This document shows, piece after piece, positions 6,831-14,681 of a stretch of DNA of 19,402 bases (within the stretch, counting starts at the first letter, position 1; every line of letters begins with the position of its first letter). Where the stretch lies: positions 1 through 19,402 of the forward strand of contig DAMCZI010000065.1 in NCBI GenBank assembly GCA_032095175.1, given 5' to 3'. The position numbers were made by a program, and so were the translations under genes. This DNA is from DAMCZI01 sp032095175 (GTDB lineage: Bacteria > Bacillota > Clostridia > Clostridiales > Caloramatoraceae). The notes beneath the pieces are model-generated. The model did no database searches, was not told where the DNA came from, and saw nothing but the letters and a program-made list of their open reading frames with translations.

Positions 6831-6876
6831 TTTCAATTATAATAAATTTTTAATAAAAAATTTATTATAATTGAAA
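6831..6876. repeat. 46-bp perfect palindrome upstream of ftsA
   Basis: Arms 6831-6851 and 6856-6876 are 21 bp, exactly complementary, with a 4-base loop (AATA). The arms are almost entirely A/T. On the minus strand the hairpin begins within a few bases of the predicted ftsA transcription start and ends about 65 bases before the start codon. It is not followed at once by a T run; a run of seven T occurs about ten bases later. Confidence 0.9.
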
Positions 6877-6906
6877 CTTATAACATTCAATAACAATATA
6901 TACCAA
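6877..6906 (-). promoter_or_regulatory. Candidate ftsA promoter
   Basis: On the minus strand TTGGTA (6901-6906) and TATAAG (6877-6882) are 18 bases apart: four and five of six bases match the sigma A consensus. Transcription would start near 6870, so the mRNA would begin at its 5' end with the long palindrome. In such AT-rich DNA other TATAAT boxes exist, including inside the palindrome, so this is tentative. Confidence 0.35.
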
Positions 6907-6967
6907 TTGCTATATAAAACTTTGAGTTTAATATTGTTCATTTATGAAAATATCTTCTTAAATATAT

Positions 6968-6974
6968 TGTCGAA
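6968..6974 (+). promoter_or_regulatory. Spo0A box upstream of ftsA
   Basis: TGTCGAA is an exact match to the 0A-box core, flanked by T on the left and A residues on the right, as in strong boxes. It lies in the noncoding gap, about 60 bases upstream of the candidate ftsA -35. A direct effect of Spo0A on ftsAZ at sporulation onset is inferred, not shown. Confidence 0.5.
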
Positions 6975-7012
6975 AATTTTTGCCAAATCTTTAATGTATT
7001 ATCAATAAATAT

Positions 7013-7033
7013 AGCCAGTTTATTTAACTGGCT
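7013..7033 (-). terminator. Hairpin at the end of the second DUF881 gene
   Basis: AGCCAGTT and AACTGGCT form an 8-bp stem around AAATA, with the stop codon in the loop. On the minus strand it is followed by ATATTTATT, a weak U-rich tail; on the plus strand by TTTTCTTT. It may act in both directions and closes the mraZ-to-sbp block before ftsA. Confidence 0.5.
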
Positions 7034-7748
7034 TTTCTTTCATTAAAATAGCTTGCTTTATATTTTTGCTACCTTTTATTTTTAAATTTTTCATAAGGGT
7101 AAAATTAATATTTAGCTTTCTATTATCTTTCAAATCCCTAAAACGACTGCCATCCAGCATTAATGTATATTGAAGTATATCTGGATCTCCTATTGCCAGT
7201 ATTTCAAAGGGAGGAACTATAACAAACTTATGATCTGTCTCTATTATAGGTCCCTCACAGGTTATATAAGAATCATCCATCACTCTTGTTCCATTAAGGG
7301 CTATTGCTTCTGCTCCTGCATTTTTAAGCTCTGCTATCATATCCCTCAAATCAAAGTCATGCGTTATACTATACCTTATGTCCTCACCCTCATAACCAGG
7401 TTTATGCCTATCATCTATTACAATTCTAATTCCTGGTCCCTCCACGTCAGATGTTCCATAAAATCTTTGTACATCATAAAGTTCACTCTTTAAAATATTT
7501 ATTATATCTTTTTTCTCTCCGCCTGATCTATCATATTTTCTAAGTTTTGACTGTAACTCATCCTTTTGCTTATTTAAGCCCCTTATCTCTGATCTAAGCT
7601 GGTTTAGTTCCATATTTTGATTCTGATATTGACTGTAGGTTAATATTTTTGCTGGAGCAGCTGTTGTACCAACAATTAGGGAAATTATTACTATTCCAGA
7701 TAAAATCCCAGTAAAAAGAAGGAGAAGTTTTCCTTCATCAAACTTCAT
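7020..7748 (-). CDS. DUF881 membrane protein (YlxW/YlxX type), second copy
   Basis: Function is not established; the family occurs in dcw clusters of Gram-positive bacteria beside sbp, as YlxW and YlxX in B. subtilis. The 242-residue protein has a short cytoplasmic start, one membrane segment (about 8-27), a coiled coil (about 42-92, rich in L, K, E, Q) and the extracellular DUF881 domain beginning DVEGPGIRIVIDD (101-113), with ALNGTRV and the closing FTLMKNLKI. Topology suggests an envelope protein at the division site. Its ATG overlaps the sbp stop (ATGA), giving translational coupling, with GGGAGG seven bases upstream. A hairpin spans its stop codon. It is a divergent paralogue of the copy on the other side of sbp. 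Confidence 0.88.
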   Translation of the reverse strand: MKFDEGKLLLLFTGILSGIVIISLIVGTTAAPAKILTYSQYQNQNMELNQLRSEIRGLNKQKDELQSKLRKYDRSGGEKKDIINILKSELYDVQRFYGTSDVEGPGIRIVIDDRHKPGYEGEDIRYSITHDFDLRDMIAELKNAGAEAIALNGTRVMDDSYITCEGPIIETDHKFVIVPPFEILAIGDPDILQYTLMLDGSRFRDLKDNRKLNINFTLMKNLKIKGSKNIKQAILMKEKPVK

Positions 7749-8107
7749 TTTCTTTCCTCCCTATGGGACAGTCTTTGTCTTCCCTTTTCAATAAGACATC
7801 TTCTTATAATTGCAAAATTGTTAAACAGCCTGCCTCCAAAGGTTACTACCGCTGCGATGTATATTGGCACATTTAATTTATCACCAAGGTATGTCATTCC
7901 CGCAGCAAGTATTATATTTACAAAGAATCCAGATATAAAAATTTCATTGTCAAACTTCTTTTCAAGACCTGCTCTAAAGCCTCCAACAATTGAATCAAGG
8001 GCTGCAAGTATTGCAACAGGAATGTATGTCGTATATGTTGGGATAATATCTATTTTAAGAAAAATACCTATTAATATTCCAATGGCAAATCCTAATAAGG
8101 GTATCAC
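7745..8107 (-). CDS. sbp: Small basic protein Sbp, polytopic membrane protein
   Basis: Sbp is a small conserved membrane protein of Gram-positive dcw clusters with no defined biochemical function. It has about four membrane segments, the first starting at the extreme N-terminus (IPLLGFAIGILIGIF). Conserved features are ILAALDSIVGGFRAGLE, SGFFVNIILAAGMTYLGD and the basic end FNNFAIIRRCLIEKGRQR. I place the start at GTG 8107, because AAAGGTGG lies 8 bases upstream and the product then begins like family members (120 residues; B. subtilis about 121). GTG at 8119 or 8116 would overlap that ribosome binding site and add four or three residues. It sits between the two DUF881 genes and overlaps the second by four bases. 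Confidence 0.9.
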   Translation of the reverse strand: MIPLLGFAIGILIGIFLKIDIIPTYTTYIPVAILAALDSIVGGFRAGLEKKFDNEIFISGFFVNIILAAGMTYLGDKLNVPIYIAAVVTFGGRLFNNFAIIRRCLIEKGRQRLSHREERK

Positions 8108-8121
8108 TTCGAACACCACCT

Positions 8122-8832
8122 TTATTTAATGTATTTAAACTCAAGTTTCTTATTGTATTTTAATATTTTTATTTTGTCTTCTTTTTTTATATCTACTTTA
8201 AACCCTAGGTCTCTTAGATAGTCAGCTATATTCCCGGGTATTTTAAAAACAGCCTCAAGAACATTTTGCTGCCCAATTACTTTAAAAACAAATGGTTCAC
8301 TTGCATTAAATCTTGCATCATTTATTTTTATAATATCTGAATCTAGATTCCAAATCTGAGTTCGACTTGTAAATCTTTCATCATTGATTGAAATTGCTTC
8401 AGCTACTGTTGATGAATTCAATTCATTTATAACATCCAGTATATACACATATTTCATGACTCCAACTTCCATATCAGTTATACCTTCTCCAGCAGCTAAA
8501 TTAGGTGTAACTGTTATTACAATTCCAGGTCCCTCTACATCTTTTAATCCTGAAAGCTTTCTCAAGTCTTCAAGTTCATCCTTCATCTTTTTTGCAGTCG
8601 AACTTACATCAGCTGCACTTTGCTCATATTCATTAACCTTTTTCTGATATTCATCAACCTTAGCAGCAAGCTCTTCCTTTTGCTTTTTAAGGCTTTCAAT
8701 TTCCTTGGTAGATCCTTCCCTAATGTTATATTTTGACCTTGGAGTAATATTAAGTTTAAATTGAAAAGTTATCATAACCCCAAGTATCAAAGCTACAATT
8801 CCCATGGTAATCTGAGGAACTAACTTTTTCAT
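8122..8832 (-). CDS. DUF881 membrane protein (YlxW/YlxX type), first copy
   Basis: A 236-residue homologue of YlxW/YlxX with one N-terminal membrane segment (about 6-25), a long charged coiled coil (about 40-95) and an extracellular DUF881 domain starting DVEGPGIVITVTP (98-110), followed by DVINELNSSTVAEAISINDERF. The role is unknown; location between divIB and sbp points to the divisome or envelope assembly. The ATG at 8832 is chosen because GGAGGG lies six bases upstream and the protein starts with the membrane segment; a longer in-frame start at 8874 would overlap divIB. It is separated from divIB by 13 bases and from sbp by a few bases, so all are cotranscribed. Confidence 0.88.
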   Translation of the reverse strand: MKKLVPQITMGIVALILGVMITFQFKLNITPRSKYNIREGSTKEIESLKKQKEELAAKVDEYQKKVNEYEQSAADVSSTAKKMKDELEDLRKLSGLKDVEGPGIVITVTPNLAAGEGITDMEVGVMKYVYILDVINELNSSTVAEAISINDERFTSRTQIWNLDSDIIKINDARFNASEPFVFKVIGQQNVLEAVFKIPGNIADYLRDLGFKVDIKKEDKIKILKYNKKLEFKYIK

Positions 8833-8845
8833 TCTCTTCCCTCCT

Positions 8846-9592
8846 CTAGTACTTCTTAAAAATAGCTGTTCCATCTTTATTTATTTTTACATACCCCTTC
8901 TTGCCCTTCAAATCAGGGTTATCCAATATAGAAAATGCATAAGACAGCATATATTCAATATCTGTACAATCTGCTATTTTAATATCTATACCATATATTG
9001 TTCCTAATGTGATATTGTAAGGATCTGCAACATTTATAGAGTTAATAACATTTTTACATTCCTTATAATTTGTTACACTTAATGCTGCTTTTAATGCCTT
9101 TTTCTTTGCTTCATCAGCTTTATATAAATATTCATTTGGAACATACTGCTGTACAACAACACCATTAATAACAGGAATGCTCCCATCAGGAAACTTATTA
9201 ATTATTTGTATCATTCTTCCTTCCTCATCAACATTTATAAATGCATTATTATATTTAATAATACCCTTTACTTCCTTTTCCTTTATTTCTATTACAACCT
9301 TTGAAGGAAGTATTCTTTTAATTGCAACATCATTGATATATGGATTTACGCAGAGCTTTTTTTTCAAGCTTCCTTTGCTTAAATAAAGAATGTTTTTCCC
9401 CTGCAGCTGAGTCAAAGCCTTTATCTCTTCAAATGATACCAATTTATTTCCCTTTGCTTCTACATACTTTATATTAAAGTAATCGGATTTACTTGCTAAA
9501 ACAATAAGTCCTAATATAAAAACCACAAGGAGAAGCTTTTTAATAATTTTACCTTTACTTTTTTCCTTTAATTCCACATCATGCTTACCCAT
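8846..9592 (-). CDS. divIB: DivIB/FtsQ, divisome bitopic membrane protein
   Basis: DivIB (FtsQ in Gram-negatives) forms a complex with FtsL and DivIC that regulates septal wall synthesis. The 248-residue protein has a basic cytoplasmic N-terminus, one membrane segment (about 18-36, KKLLLVVFILGLIVLASK), a POTRA domain (FNIKYVEAKGNKLVSFEEIK, then NPYINDVAIKRILPSKVVIEIKE) and the beta domain (VDEEGRMIQIINKFPDGSIPVING). The ATG at 9592 follows AGAGGATGG. A terminator-like hairpin lies 50 bases upstream of the gene, so this downstream part may be expressed less than, or separately from, the SEDS gene above it. Confidence 0.93.
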   Translation of the reverse strand: MGKHDVELKEKSKGKIIKKLLLVVFILGLIVLASKSDYFNIKYVEAKGNKLVSFEEIKALTQLQGKNILYLSKGSLKKKLCVNPYINDVAIKRILPSKVVIEIKEKEVKGIIKYNNAFINVDEEGRMIQIINKFPDGSIPVINGVVVQQYVPNEYLYKADEAKKKALKAALSVTNYKECKNVINSINVADPYNITLGTIYGIDIKIADCTDIEYMLSYAFSILDNPDLKGKKGYVKINKDGTAIFKKY

Positions 9593-9627
9593 AAAACCAT
9601 CCTCTAATTTCCATATATTAATATATA

Positions 9628-9674
9628 ATAAATATAAAACATTCCCCCTGTATATTTTACAACATAAGGGGGAA
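9628..9674 (-). terminator. Terminator-like hairpin between the SEDS gene and divIB
   Basis: On the minus strand TTCCCCCT (9667-9674) pairs with AGGGGGAA (9642-9649), a strong 8-bp G/C-rich stem with a 17-base loop, followed by TGTTTTATATTTATT. It lies in a 141-base gap and may terminate or attenuate the upstream operon. The large loop makes it less certain than the ftsZ terminator. Confidence 0.55.
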
Positions 9675-9733
9675 AATAACTATATATTGTATATATAAAA
9701 TTTATTTTTTATTTCTACCTTCTTTTATGTGCT

Positions 9734-10834
9734 CTAATTCCTATCCTGATACCTGGATATGTTTAGTAGTATTCCAAGTGCGGCCATCGTAAAAAGCAAA
9801 GACGACCCTCCATAGCTTATTAAAGGAAGTGTAACACCTGTAATCGGCATAAAAGACGCAACTACAAGGAGATTAATACTTGATTGAACTGCTATAAGTC
9901 CAGTTATACCAACAGCAAGAAGACTTCCAAACTTATCCTTGCAGTTTAGTGCTATCTTCAGCCCTCTCCATATAAGAAAAGCAAATAGCAGTATAACAAA
10001 AATAACACCAAGTAATCCAAGCTCCTCACCAATTATGGCAAATATAAAGTCATTTTGTGCCTCAGGTATGTAATATTGCTTCTGTCTTGACATTCCGAAT
10101 CCACTTCCAAAAGGTCCTCCTGCTCCAAGAGCATAAAGGGATTGAATTGCCTGATATCCTGCATCCAGAGGATCTGCCCACGGATCAATAAATGCAAATA
10201 GTCTTCTCATTCTATAGGATTCAGCCATAATTAGGCCTACTGCTCCGGCTATACCCACACCAAACAGACCTAAAAGCTGACTCATTTTAGCTCCACCAGC
10301 AAACAACAAGCAGAATGCCACAGTCATTATAATAACTGCAGTACTCATGTTGGGTTCTTTAAGTATAAGGGCTGCAAATACACCAGCAACTAAAAGCACC
10401 GGGACAACACCCTTCCAGAAGTCCTTTATCTTCTCTCCCTTTCTTGTAATATTATCAGAAAGGTATACAATAAGCATTATTTTTGCAACTTCGGATGGTT
10501 GAATACCTGCACTTCCTATTCCAATCCATCTTCTAGCCCCTTTAACAGCAGGCATGAAAAGAACCACAACCAAAAGCACTATAGTAACCACCATTCCAAA
10601 GGAAATAAGCTTCTTATTCCTTAGCTTTTTATAGTTTATATTTGAAGTAAAAATCATAGTAGCTATTCCAAGTCCTGCCCAGATTATCTGCCTTTTTAAA
10701 TGATAGTAGCTATCATCATAAATTTGTCTATCCTGATACATACTGGCACTAAAAACCATATTAATTCCTATGGAAAGCAGTAAAAGAATAACTATAAAAA
10801 GTGGAAAGTCTATGGGTCCTTTCTTTCTTTCCAT
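9734..10834 (-). CDS. SEDS peptidoglycan glycosyltransferase, SpoVE/FtsW
   Basis: SEDS proteins polymerise lipid II together with a class B PBP; FtsW acts at the septum and SpoVE in spore cortex synthesis. The 366-residue protein has about ten membrane segments and the family motifs GARRWIGIGSAGIQPSEVAK, LKEPNMSTA, GGPFGSGFGMSRQKQYYIPE, AQNDFIFAIIGEELGLLG and GVTLPLISYGGSS. Sequence alone does not separate FtsW from SpoVE; position after mraY, and a SpoVD-like PBP upstream, make SpoVE or a dual-role protein plausible. The ATG at 10834 follows a G-rich ribosome binding site ten bases after the mraY stop. murD, which usually lies between mraY and this gene, is missing. Confidence 0.93.
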   Translation of the reverse strand: MERKKGPIDFPLFIVILLLLSIGINMVFSASMYQDRQIYDDSYYHLKRQIIWAGLGIATMIFTSNINYKKLRNKKLISFGMVVTIVLLVVVLFMPAVKGARRWIGIGSAGIQPSEVAKIMLIVYLSDNITRKGEKIKDFWKGVVPVLLVAGVFAALILKEPNMSTAVIIMTVAFCLLFAGGAKMSQLLGLFGVGIAGAVGLIMAESYRMRRLFAFIDPWADPLDAGYQAIQSLYALGAGGPFGSGFGMSRQKQYYIPEAQNDFIFAIIGEELGLLGVIFVILLFAFLIWRGLKIALNCKDKFGSLLAVGITGLIAVQSSINLLVVASFMPITGVTLPLISYGGSSLLFTMAALGILLNISRYQDRN

Positions 10835-10844
10835 AATAGCCCCC

Positions 10845-11798
10845 CTAAAAACTAATAGCTAAAAAACCTATTAATGCAAAAATAGCAGTTAAAATACAAA
10901 ACCATGATACAATCTTAGTTTCATGCCATCCAATCTGTTCAAAATGATGATGCAGAGGACTCATCTTAAAAACTCTCTTACCTGTTAATTTAAATGAAGT
11001 TACCTGTATAATAACTGAAAGAACTTCAATTACATATATTCCCCCTACTATTACAAGTATAAATGGCATTTTTAAAAGTACAGCCAATGCTGAAATAGCT
11101 CCACCAAGAGCAAGAGAGCCTGTATCTCCCATAAATACCTGTGCTGGATAGGAATTATACTTTAAAAATCCTAAAAGTCCACCTGCAAGTGCTCCACAGA
11201 ATATTGATAAATCTCCCTTCTTCATTCCATAAGCTACCACTGCAAAGAAAACAACAACAATCAGTGTAACACTTGATGCAAGTCCATCAAGTCCATCTGT
11301 TAAGTTTACAGCATTTGTTGCTGCTACAATTACGAAAATCATAAAGGGTACATACCATATTCCAAGATCCACCATTGTTTTTGTGAATGGTATATGCACA
11401 TCACTTCCTATTTTTACATAGGCAAAATAGGAAAGTATAAATGCAAAGGCTATCTGTCCAATTAATTTTTGATACGCCCTTAATCCCAGGTTCTTTTTTC
11501 TAATTACTTTTAGGCCATCATCTAGAAGTCCAATCAATCCATAACCCACTGTAGTTACCATTCCAACTATAAGTGCACCAGTAATCTTTGGGGATACAAT
11601 TAAAACTGTTATTATCATTGCTGCAATAAACATAATTCCCCCCATAGTAGGTGTACCAGCCTTCTTGAAATGGCTTTTAGGTCCATCTTCCCTTATACTT
11701 TGCCCAAATTTAAATTTTCTTAAGGCAGGTATAACTATGGGTCCAAGCAGTAATACTATTAAAAAAGAAACAAAGGTTGCATATATGGTTATTTTCAT
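10845..11798 (-). CDS. mraY: MraY, phospho-MurNAc-pentapeptide transferase
   Basis: MraY transfers phospho-MurNAc-pentapeptide from UDP to undecaprenyl phosphate, giving lipid I at the inner face of the membrane. The 317-residue, ten-segment membrane protein has the expected motifs: GTPTMGGIMF (48-57), GLLDDGLKV with Asp93/Asp94, NAVNLTDGLDGLA with Asn165, Asp168 and Asp171, FMGDTGSLALGG, and MSPLHHHFE with His283-285. The ATG at 11798 lies two bases after the murF stop, with AAGGGGAAA as ribosome binding site. It sits between murF and the SEDS gene, so the substrate maker and the lipid-linked step are coupled in one transcript. Confidence 0.97.
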   Translation of the reverse strand: MKITIYATFVSFLIVLLLGPIVIPALRKFKFGQSIREDGPKSHFKKAGTPTMGGIMFIAAMIITVLIVSPKITGALIVGMVTTVGYGLIGLLDDGLKVIRKKNLGLRAYQKLIGQIAFAFILSYFAYVKIGSDVHIPFTKTMVDLGIWYVPFMIFVIVAATNAVNLTDGLDGLASSVTLIVVVFFAVVAYGMKKGDLSIFCGALAGGLLGFLKYNSYPAQVFMGDTGSLALGGAISALAVLLKMPFILVIVGGIYVIEVLSVIIQVTSFKLTGKRVFKMSPLHHHFEQIGWHETKIVSWFCILTAIFALIGFLAISF

Positions 11799-11800
11799 AA

Positions 11801-13174
11801 TTATTTCCCCTTCCTGTCACTAAACTCACTTATTAAATAGTTTACAATATGCTCCATGTTCATTCCCCTTGAAGCCTTTACAAGAATGGCATCACCGGGT
11901 TTTATAATGTCCTTTAAAAATTGACAGGCTTCCTCTTTTGTATTAAAATGATGGCTTTGAATTTTCTCCTCTGCCTCATTATACATATGAATAGAATCCT
12001 TTCCTACAGCAATTAACATGCTGCATTTGCCCTGAGCATATTTTCCTACCTGCTTATGTGCTTCAAAAGAAAAATCACCTAGTTCAAACATGTCCCCAAG
12101 AACCGCTATTTTCCTATCACATTTTAAATCAGATAGCACATCAAGAGCAGCTTTCATTGAGTCTAGATTAGCATTATAGCAGTCGTTTATTATTTTTATT
12201 CCATTGTTAAGAGCAATAACATCCATTCTTTGGCTTACAGATTTAAAACTCAACAATCCGTCCTTAATATTTTCAGTGCTTAAGTCAAACCTGTCCCCAA
12301 CAGCTATTGCAGCTAATGCGTTATATACATTATGCATACCAGGAACCAATATTTTAAATTGATGCTCCTCTCCTCTGTAAACGCATTTAAATTCTATTCC
12401 ATTCTCTCCAAGATTTTGGATATCATATGCATTATATTCTCCATTTCCTTTTGTAGAAACCCTTTTAACAGTATAGACTTTATCCTTGACTGTTGAAAGA
12501 TACTCATCATCTCCATTTATAACGAGAAGACTAGTTTCATTAAAAAAGCTTGTTATCTCAAGCTTTGCCTTTAATATATTCTCTCTGCTTTTAAGGTTTT
12601 CAATATGGGCTGTTCCTATATTTGTTATAATTGCAACATCAGGCCTTCCCATTTCTGCAAGTCTTTGTATTTCACCAGGATTATTCATTCCCATTTCTAA
12701 AACAGAAATATTGTGGCAGCGTTCAAGTTCAAAAATTGTAAGCGGCAGACCAATTTCATTGTTAAAGTTCTTAAATGTTTTATGAACTTTAAATTTCTGT
12801 TCAAGAACCGATGAGATAATTTCCTTTGTACTTGTTTTACCAGTGCTTCCTGTTACAGCTACAACGGGTATGTTAAATCTGCTCTTGTAATATTTTGCAA
12901 TTTCTTTTAAAGCAGAAAGTCCATCCTCTACAAGTATCATCGGTTTATTTCCTTCAATTCTCCTTGTAACAATTGCGGCAGCAGCACCTTTATTCAAGCA
13001 TTCTTCAACATAATCATTACCATCAAAGTTTTTCCCCTTCAAGGCAACAAATAAATCTCCACCCTTTATTTTTCTACTGTCAGTGCTTATACCCGATACA
13101 AGTATGTCATCATTTAAATTCAATAGTTCTCCTTTAATATATCGGGCTATTTCTTTAATGCTTAAACTTTCCAT
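11801..13174 (-). CDS. murF: MurF, UDP-MurNAc-tripeptide:D-Ala-D-Ala ligase
   Basis: MurF adds D-alanyl-D-alanine to UDP-MurNAc-tripeptide in the cytoplasm, completing the pentapeptide. The 457-residue Mur ligase shows the ATP-binding loop VAVTGSTGKTSTKE (106-119), ERCHNISVLEMGMNNPGEI, TNIGTAHIENL, the central KIINDCYNANLDSMKAAL and the C-terminal domain with AVLGDMFELGDFS and VKASRGMNMEHIV. The lack of a DNPR-type amino-acid selector agrees with MurF rather than MurE. The ATG shares one base with the murE stop (TAATG), so translation is probably coupled. Length is typical. Confidence 0.97.
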   Translation of the reverse strand: MESLSIKEIARYIKGELLNLNDDILVSGISTDSRKIKGGDLFVALKGKNFDGNDYVEECLNKGAAAAIVTRRIEGNKPMILVEDGLSALKEIAKYYKSRFNIPVVAVTGSTGKTSTKEIISSVLEQKFKVHKTFKNFNNEIGLPLTIFELERCHNISVLEMGMNNPGEIQRLAEMGRPDVAIITNIGTAHIENLKSRENILKAKLEITSFFNETSLLVINGDDEYLSTVKDKVYTVKRVSTKGNGEYNAYDIQNLGENGIEFKCVYRGEEHQFKILVPGMHNVYNALAAIAVGDRFDLSTENIKDGLLSFKSVSQRMDVIALNNGIKIINDCYNANLDSMKAALDVLSDLKCDRKIAVLGDMFELGDFSFEAHKQVGKYAQGKCSMLIAVGKDSIHMYNEAEEKIQSHHFNTKEEACQFLKDIIKPGDAILVKASRGMNMEHIVNYLISEFSDRKGK

Positions 13175-14619
13175 TACATATCCTCCTTAAGGAACTCAAA
13201 AACGATTTCTCTTTCATCAAAGTGTATAGTTTTATCAGCTAAAACCTGATATGTTTCATGGCCTTTTCCTGCTATAACTATCACATCGCCCTTTTCCCCA
13301 TTATCTATTGCATATTTAATTGCATTTTTTCTATCCTCTATTATAACATAGTCGCATTCAGTTTCATTTATTCCAGGTAAAATATCTTGTATTATATCTC
13401 CTGGCACCTCAGTTCTAGGATTATCTGATGTTACTATACAAAAATCCGCAAGTTCTCCTGCAGCCTTGCCCATAAGAGGTCTTTTGGTTTTATCTCTGTC
13501 TCCTCCACAGCCAAATAGTGCTATCAGCCTTCCTTTGGTATATTCCCTTGCAGTCTTTAATATATTGATTAACCCATCTGGGGTGTGAGCATAATCAATT
13601 ACCAGTGTAAATCCCCTCTTTGAAGTTATTTTTTCACTTCTTCCCGGAACACTTTCCAAAAGTTCAAGTCCTTCCTTTATTTTATCTAAAGAAATTCCCA
13701 TCTCAAGTGCTGCTGCTGCACATCCAAGTGCATTATAAACATTAAACTTTCCTGGTAATTTCAGCTCTATAACCACAACTTCATCCCTATAGTGCATCTT
13801 AAAACTACTTTTACTGCTTGTAACTTCTATATCACTGGCGAATAAATCCGCCTTGCTTTCAATACCATAGGTAATACATTTGCATTCAATTTCTTTTGAT
13901 AATCTTATACCATATTCATCATCAATATTGATCGCTGCTGAAGTACAGCTTTCATATAATTTTTTCTTAGCATTAAAATAATTTTCCATTGTCCCATGAA
14001 AATCAAGATGATCCTGAGTAAGGTTAGTAAAAATACCTACTCTGTATTTAATTCCATATGTCCTTTTTAGCTCTAACGAATGTGAAGAAACCTCCATTAT
14101 ACATGTATCTACTCCTTTTTCTTCCATTCTCATAAGCATTCTTTGAAGATCCATGGATTCGGGTGTTGTCCTTTTTGCTACTTCTCTCTCATCACCAAAT
14201 ATATTATATATCGTTCCAAAGAGACCTGTAGTTTTTCCTGCAGTATCAAAAATAGATTTCATCATAAATGTAGAGGTTGTTTTGCCATTGGTTCCTGTTA
14301 TTCCTATCATATCCATTTTAAGGGATGGGTTTCCATAAAAATTTGATGACATTAGGGCCATCGCTTCTCTTGTATCCTTAACAAATATTTTTGTTACATC
14401 ACCCTTTATATCGACGTCTTTACTAATAACAACAGCAATTGCTCCACTATCAACCGCCTTTTGCGCAAAAATATGCCCATCAGTTTTTACTCCAACAATA
14501 CAAAAAAATAGACTTCCCTTTTCTACATTGGATGTATTGTATGAAAATCCAGTTATATCCTTGTCTTCCCCTTCCACTCTGCAGCCTTCAATATTTTTTG
14601 CAATTTTACTTATTTTCAT
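13174..14619 (-). CDS. murE: MurE, UDP-MurNAc-L-Ala-D-Glu:meso-diaminopimelate ligase
   Basis: MurE adds the third stem-peptide residue in the cytoplasm. The 481-residue protein has the ATP loop GITGTNGKTTSTFM (106-119), TTPESMDLQRML, MEVSSHSLEL, TQDHLDFHGTMENYFNAKKK with the lysine usually carbamylated, VIDYAHTPDGL, and the selector DNPR (399-402). DNPR indicates meso-diaminopimelate as substrate, so a DAP-type wall is predicted. The ATG at 14619 follows AAGGAGG at about ten bases. It is preceded by a stable hairpin directly after the PBP stop codon and overlaps murF by one base. Confidence 0.97.
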   Translation of the reverse strand: MKISKIAKNIEGCRVEGEDKDITGFSYNTSNVEKGSLFFCIVGVKTDGHIFAQKAVDSGAIAVVISKDVDIKGDVTKIFVKDTREAMALMSSNFYGNPSLKMDMIGITGTNGKTTSTFMMKSIFDTAGKTTGLFGTIYNIFGDEREVAKRTTPESMDLQRMLMRMEEKGVDTCIMEVSSHSLELKRTYGIKYRVGIFTNLTQDHLDFHGTMENYFNAKKKLYESCTSAAINIDDEYGIRLSKEIECKCITYGIESKADLFASDIEVTSSKSSFKMHYRDEVVVIELKLPGKFNVYNALGCAAAALEMGISLDKIKEGLELLESVPGRSEKITSKRGFTLVIDYAHTPDGLINILKTAREYTKGRLIALFGCGGDRDKTKRPLMGKAAGELADFCIVTSDNPRTEVPGDIIQDILPGINETECDYVIIEDRKNAIKYAIDNGEKGDVIVIAGKGHETYQVLADKTIHFDEREIVFEFLKEDM

Positions 14620-14642
14620 CTCACTATTGCCTCCTTAATGAT

Positions 14643-14681
14643 ATTTTAGCACAACACGGTCAAACCATGTTGTGCTAAAAT
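14643..14681. repeat. Intercistronic hairpin between the PBP gene and murE
   Basis: Arms 14643-14659 and 14665-14681 are 17 bp with one position that is G-U in minus-strand RNA and a 5-base loop. The stem begins right after the PBP stop codon and ends about 10 bases before the murE ribosome binding site. No T run follows on the minus strand (AAAATATC follows no stem; the flanking A and T are inside it), so simple termination is unlikely. An mRNA-processing or stability role is possible. Confidence 0.75.

Noticed and set aside
6281..6853. Long open frame on the plus strand opposite ftsA
   Set aside because: It lies antisense to a conserved gene over most of its length, and its composition is that expected of the complement of ftsA codons. 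No plausible ribosome binding site or domain was seen.
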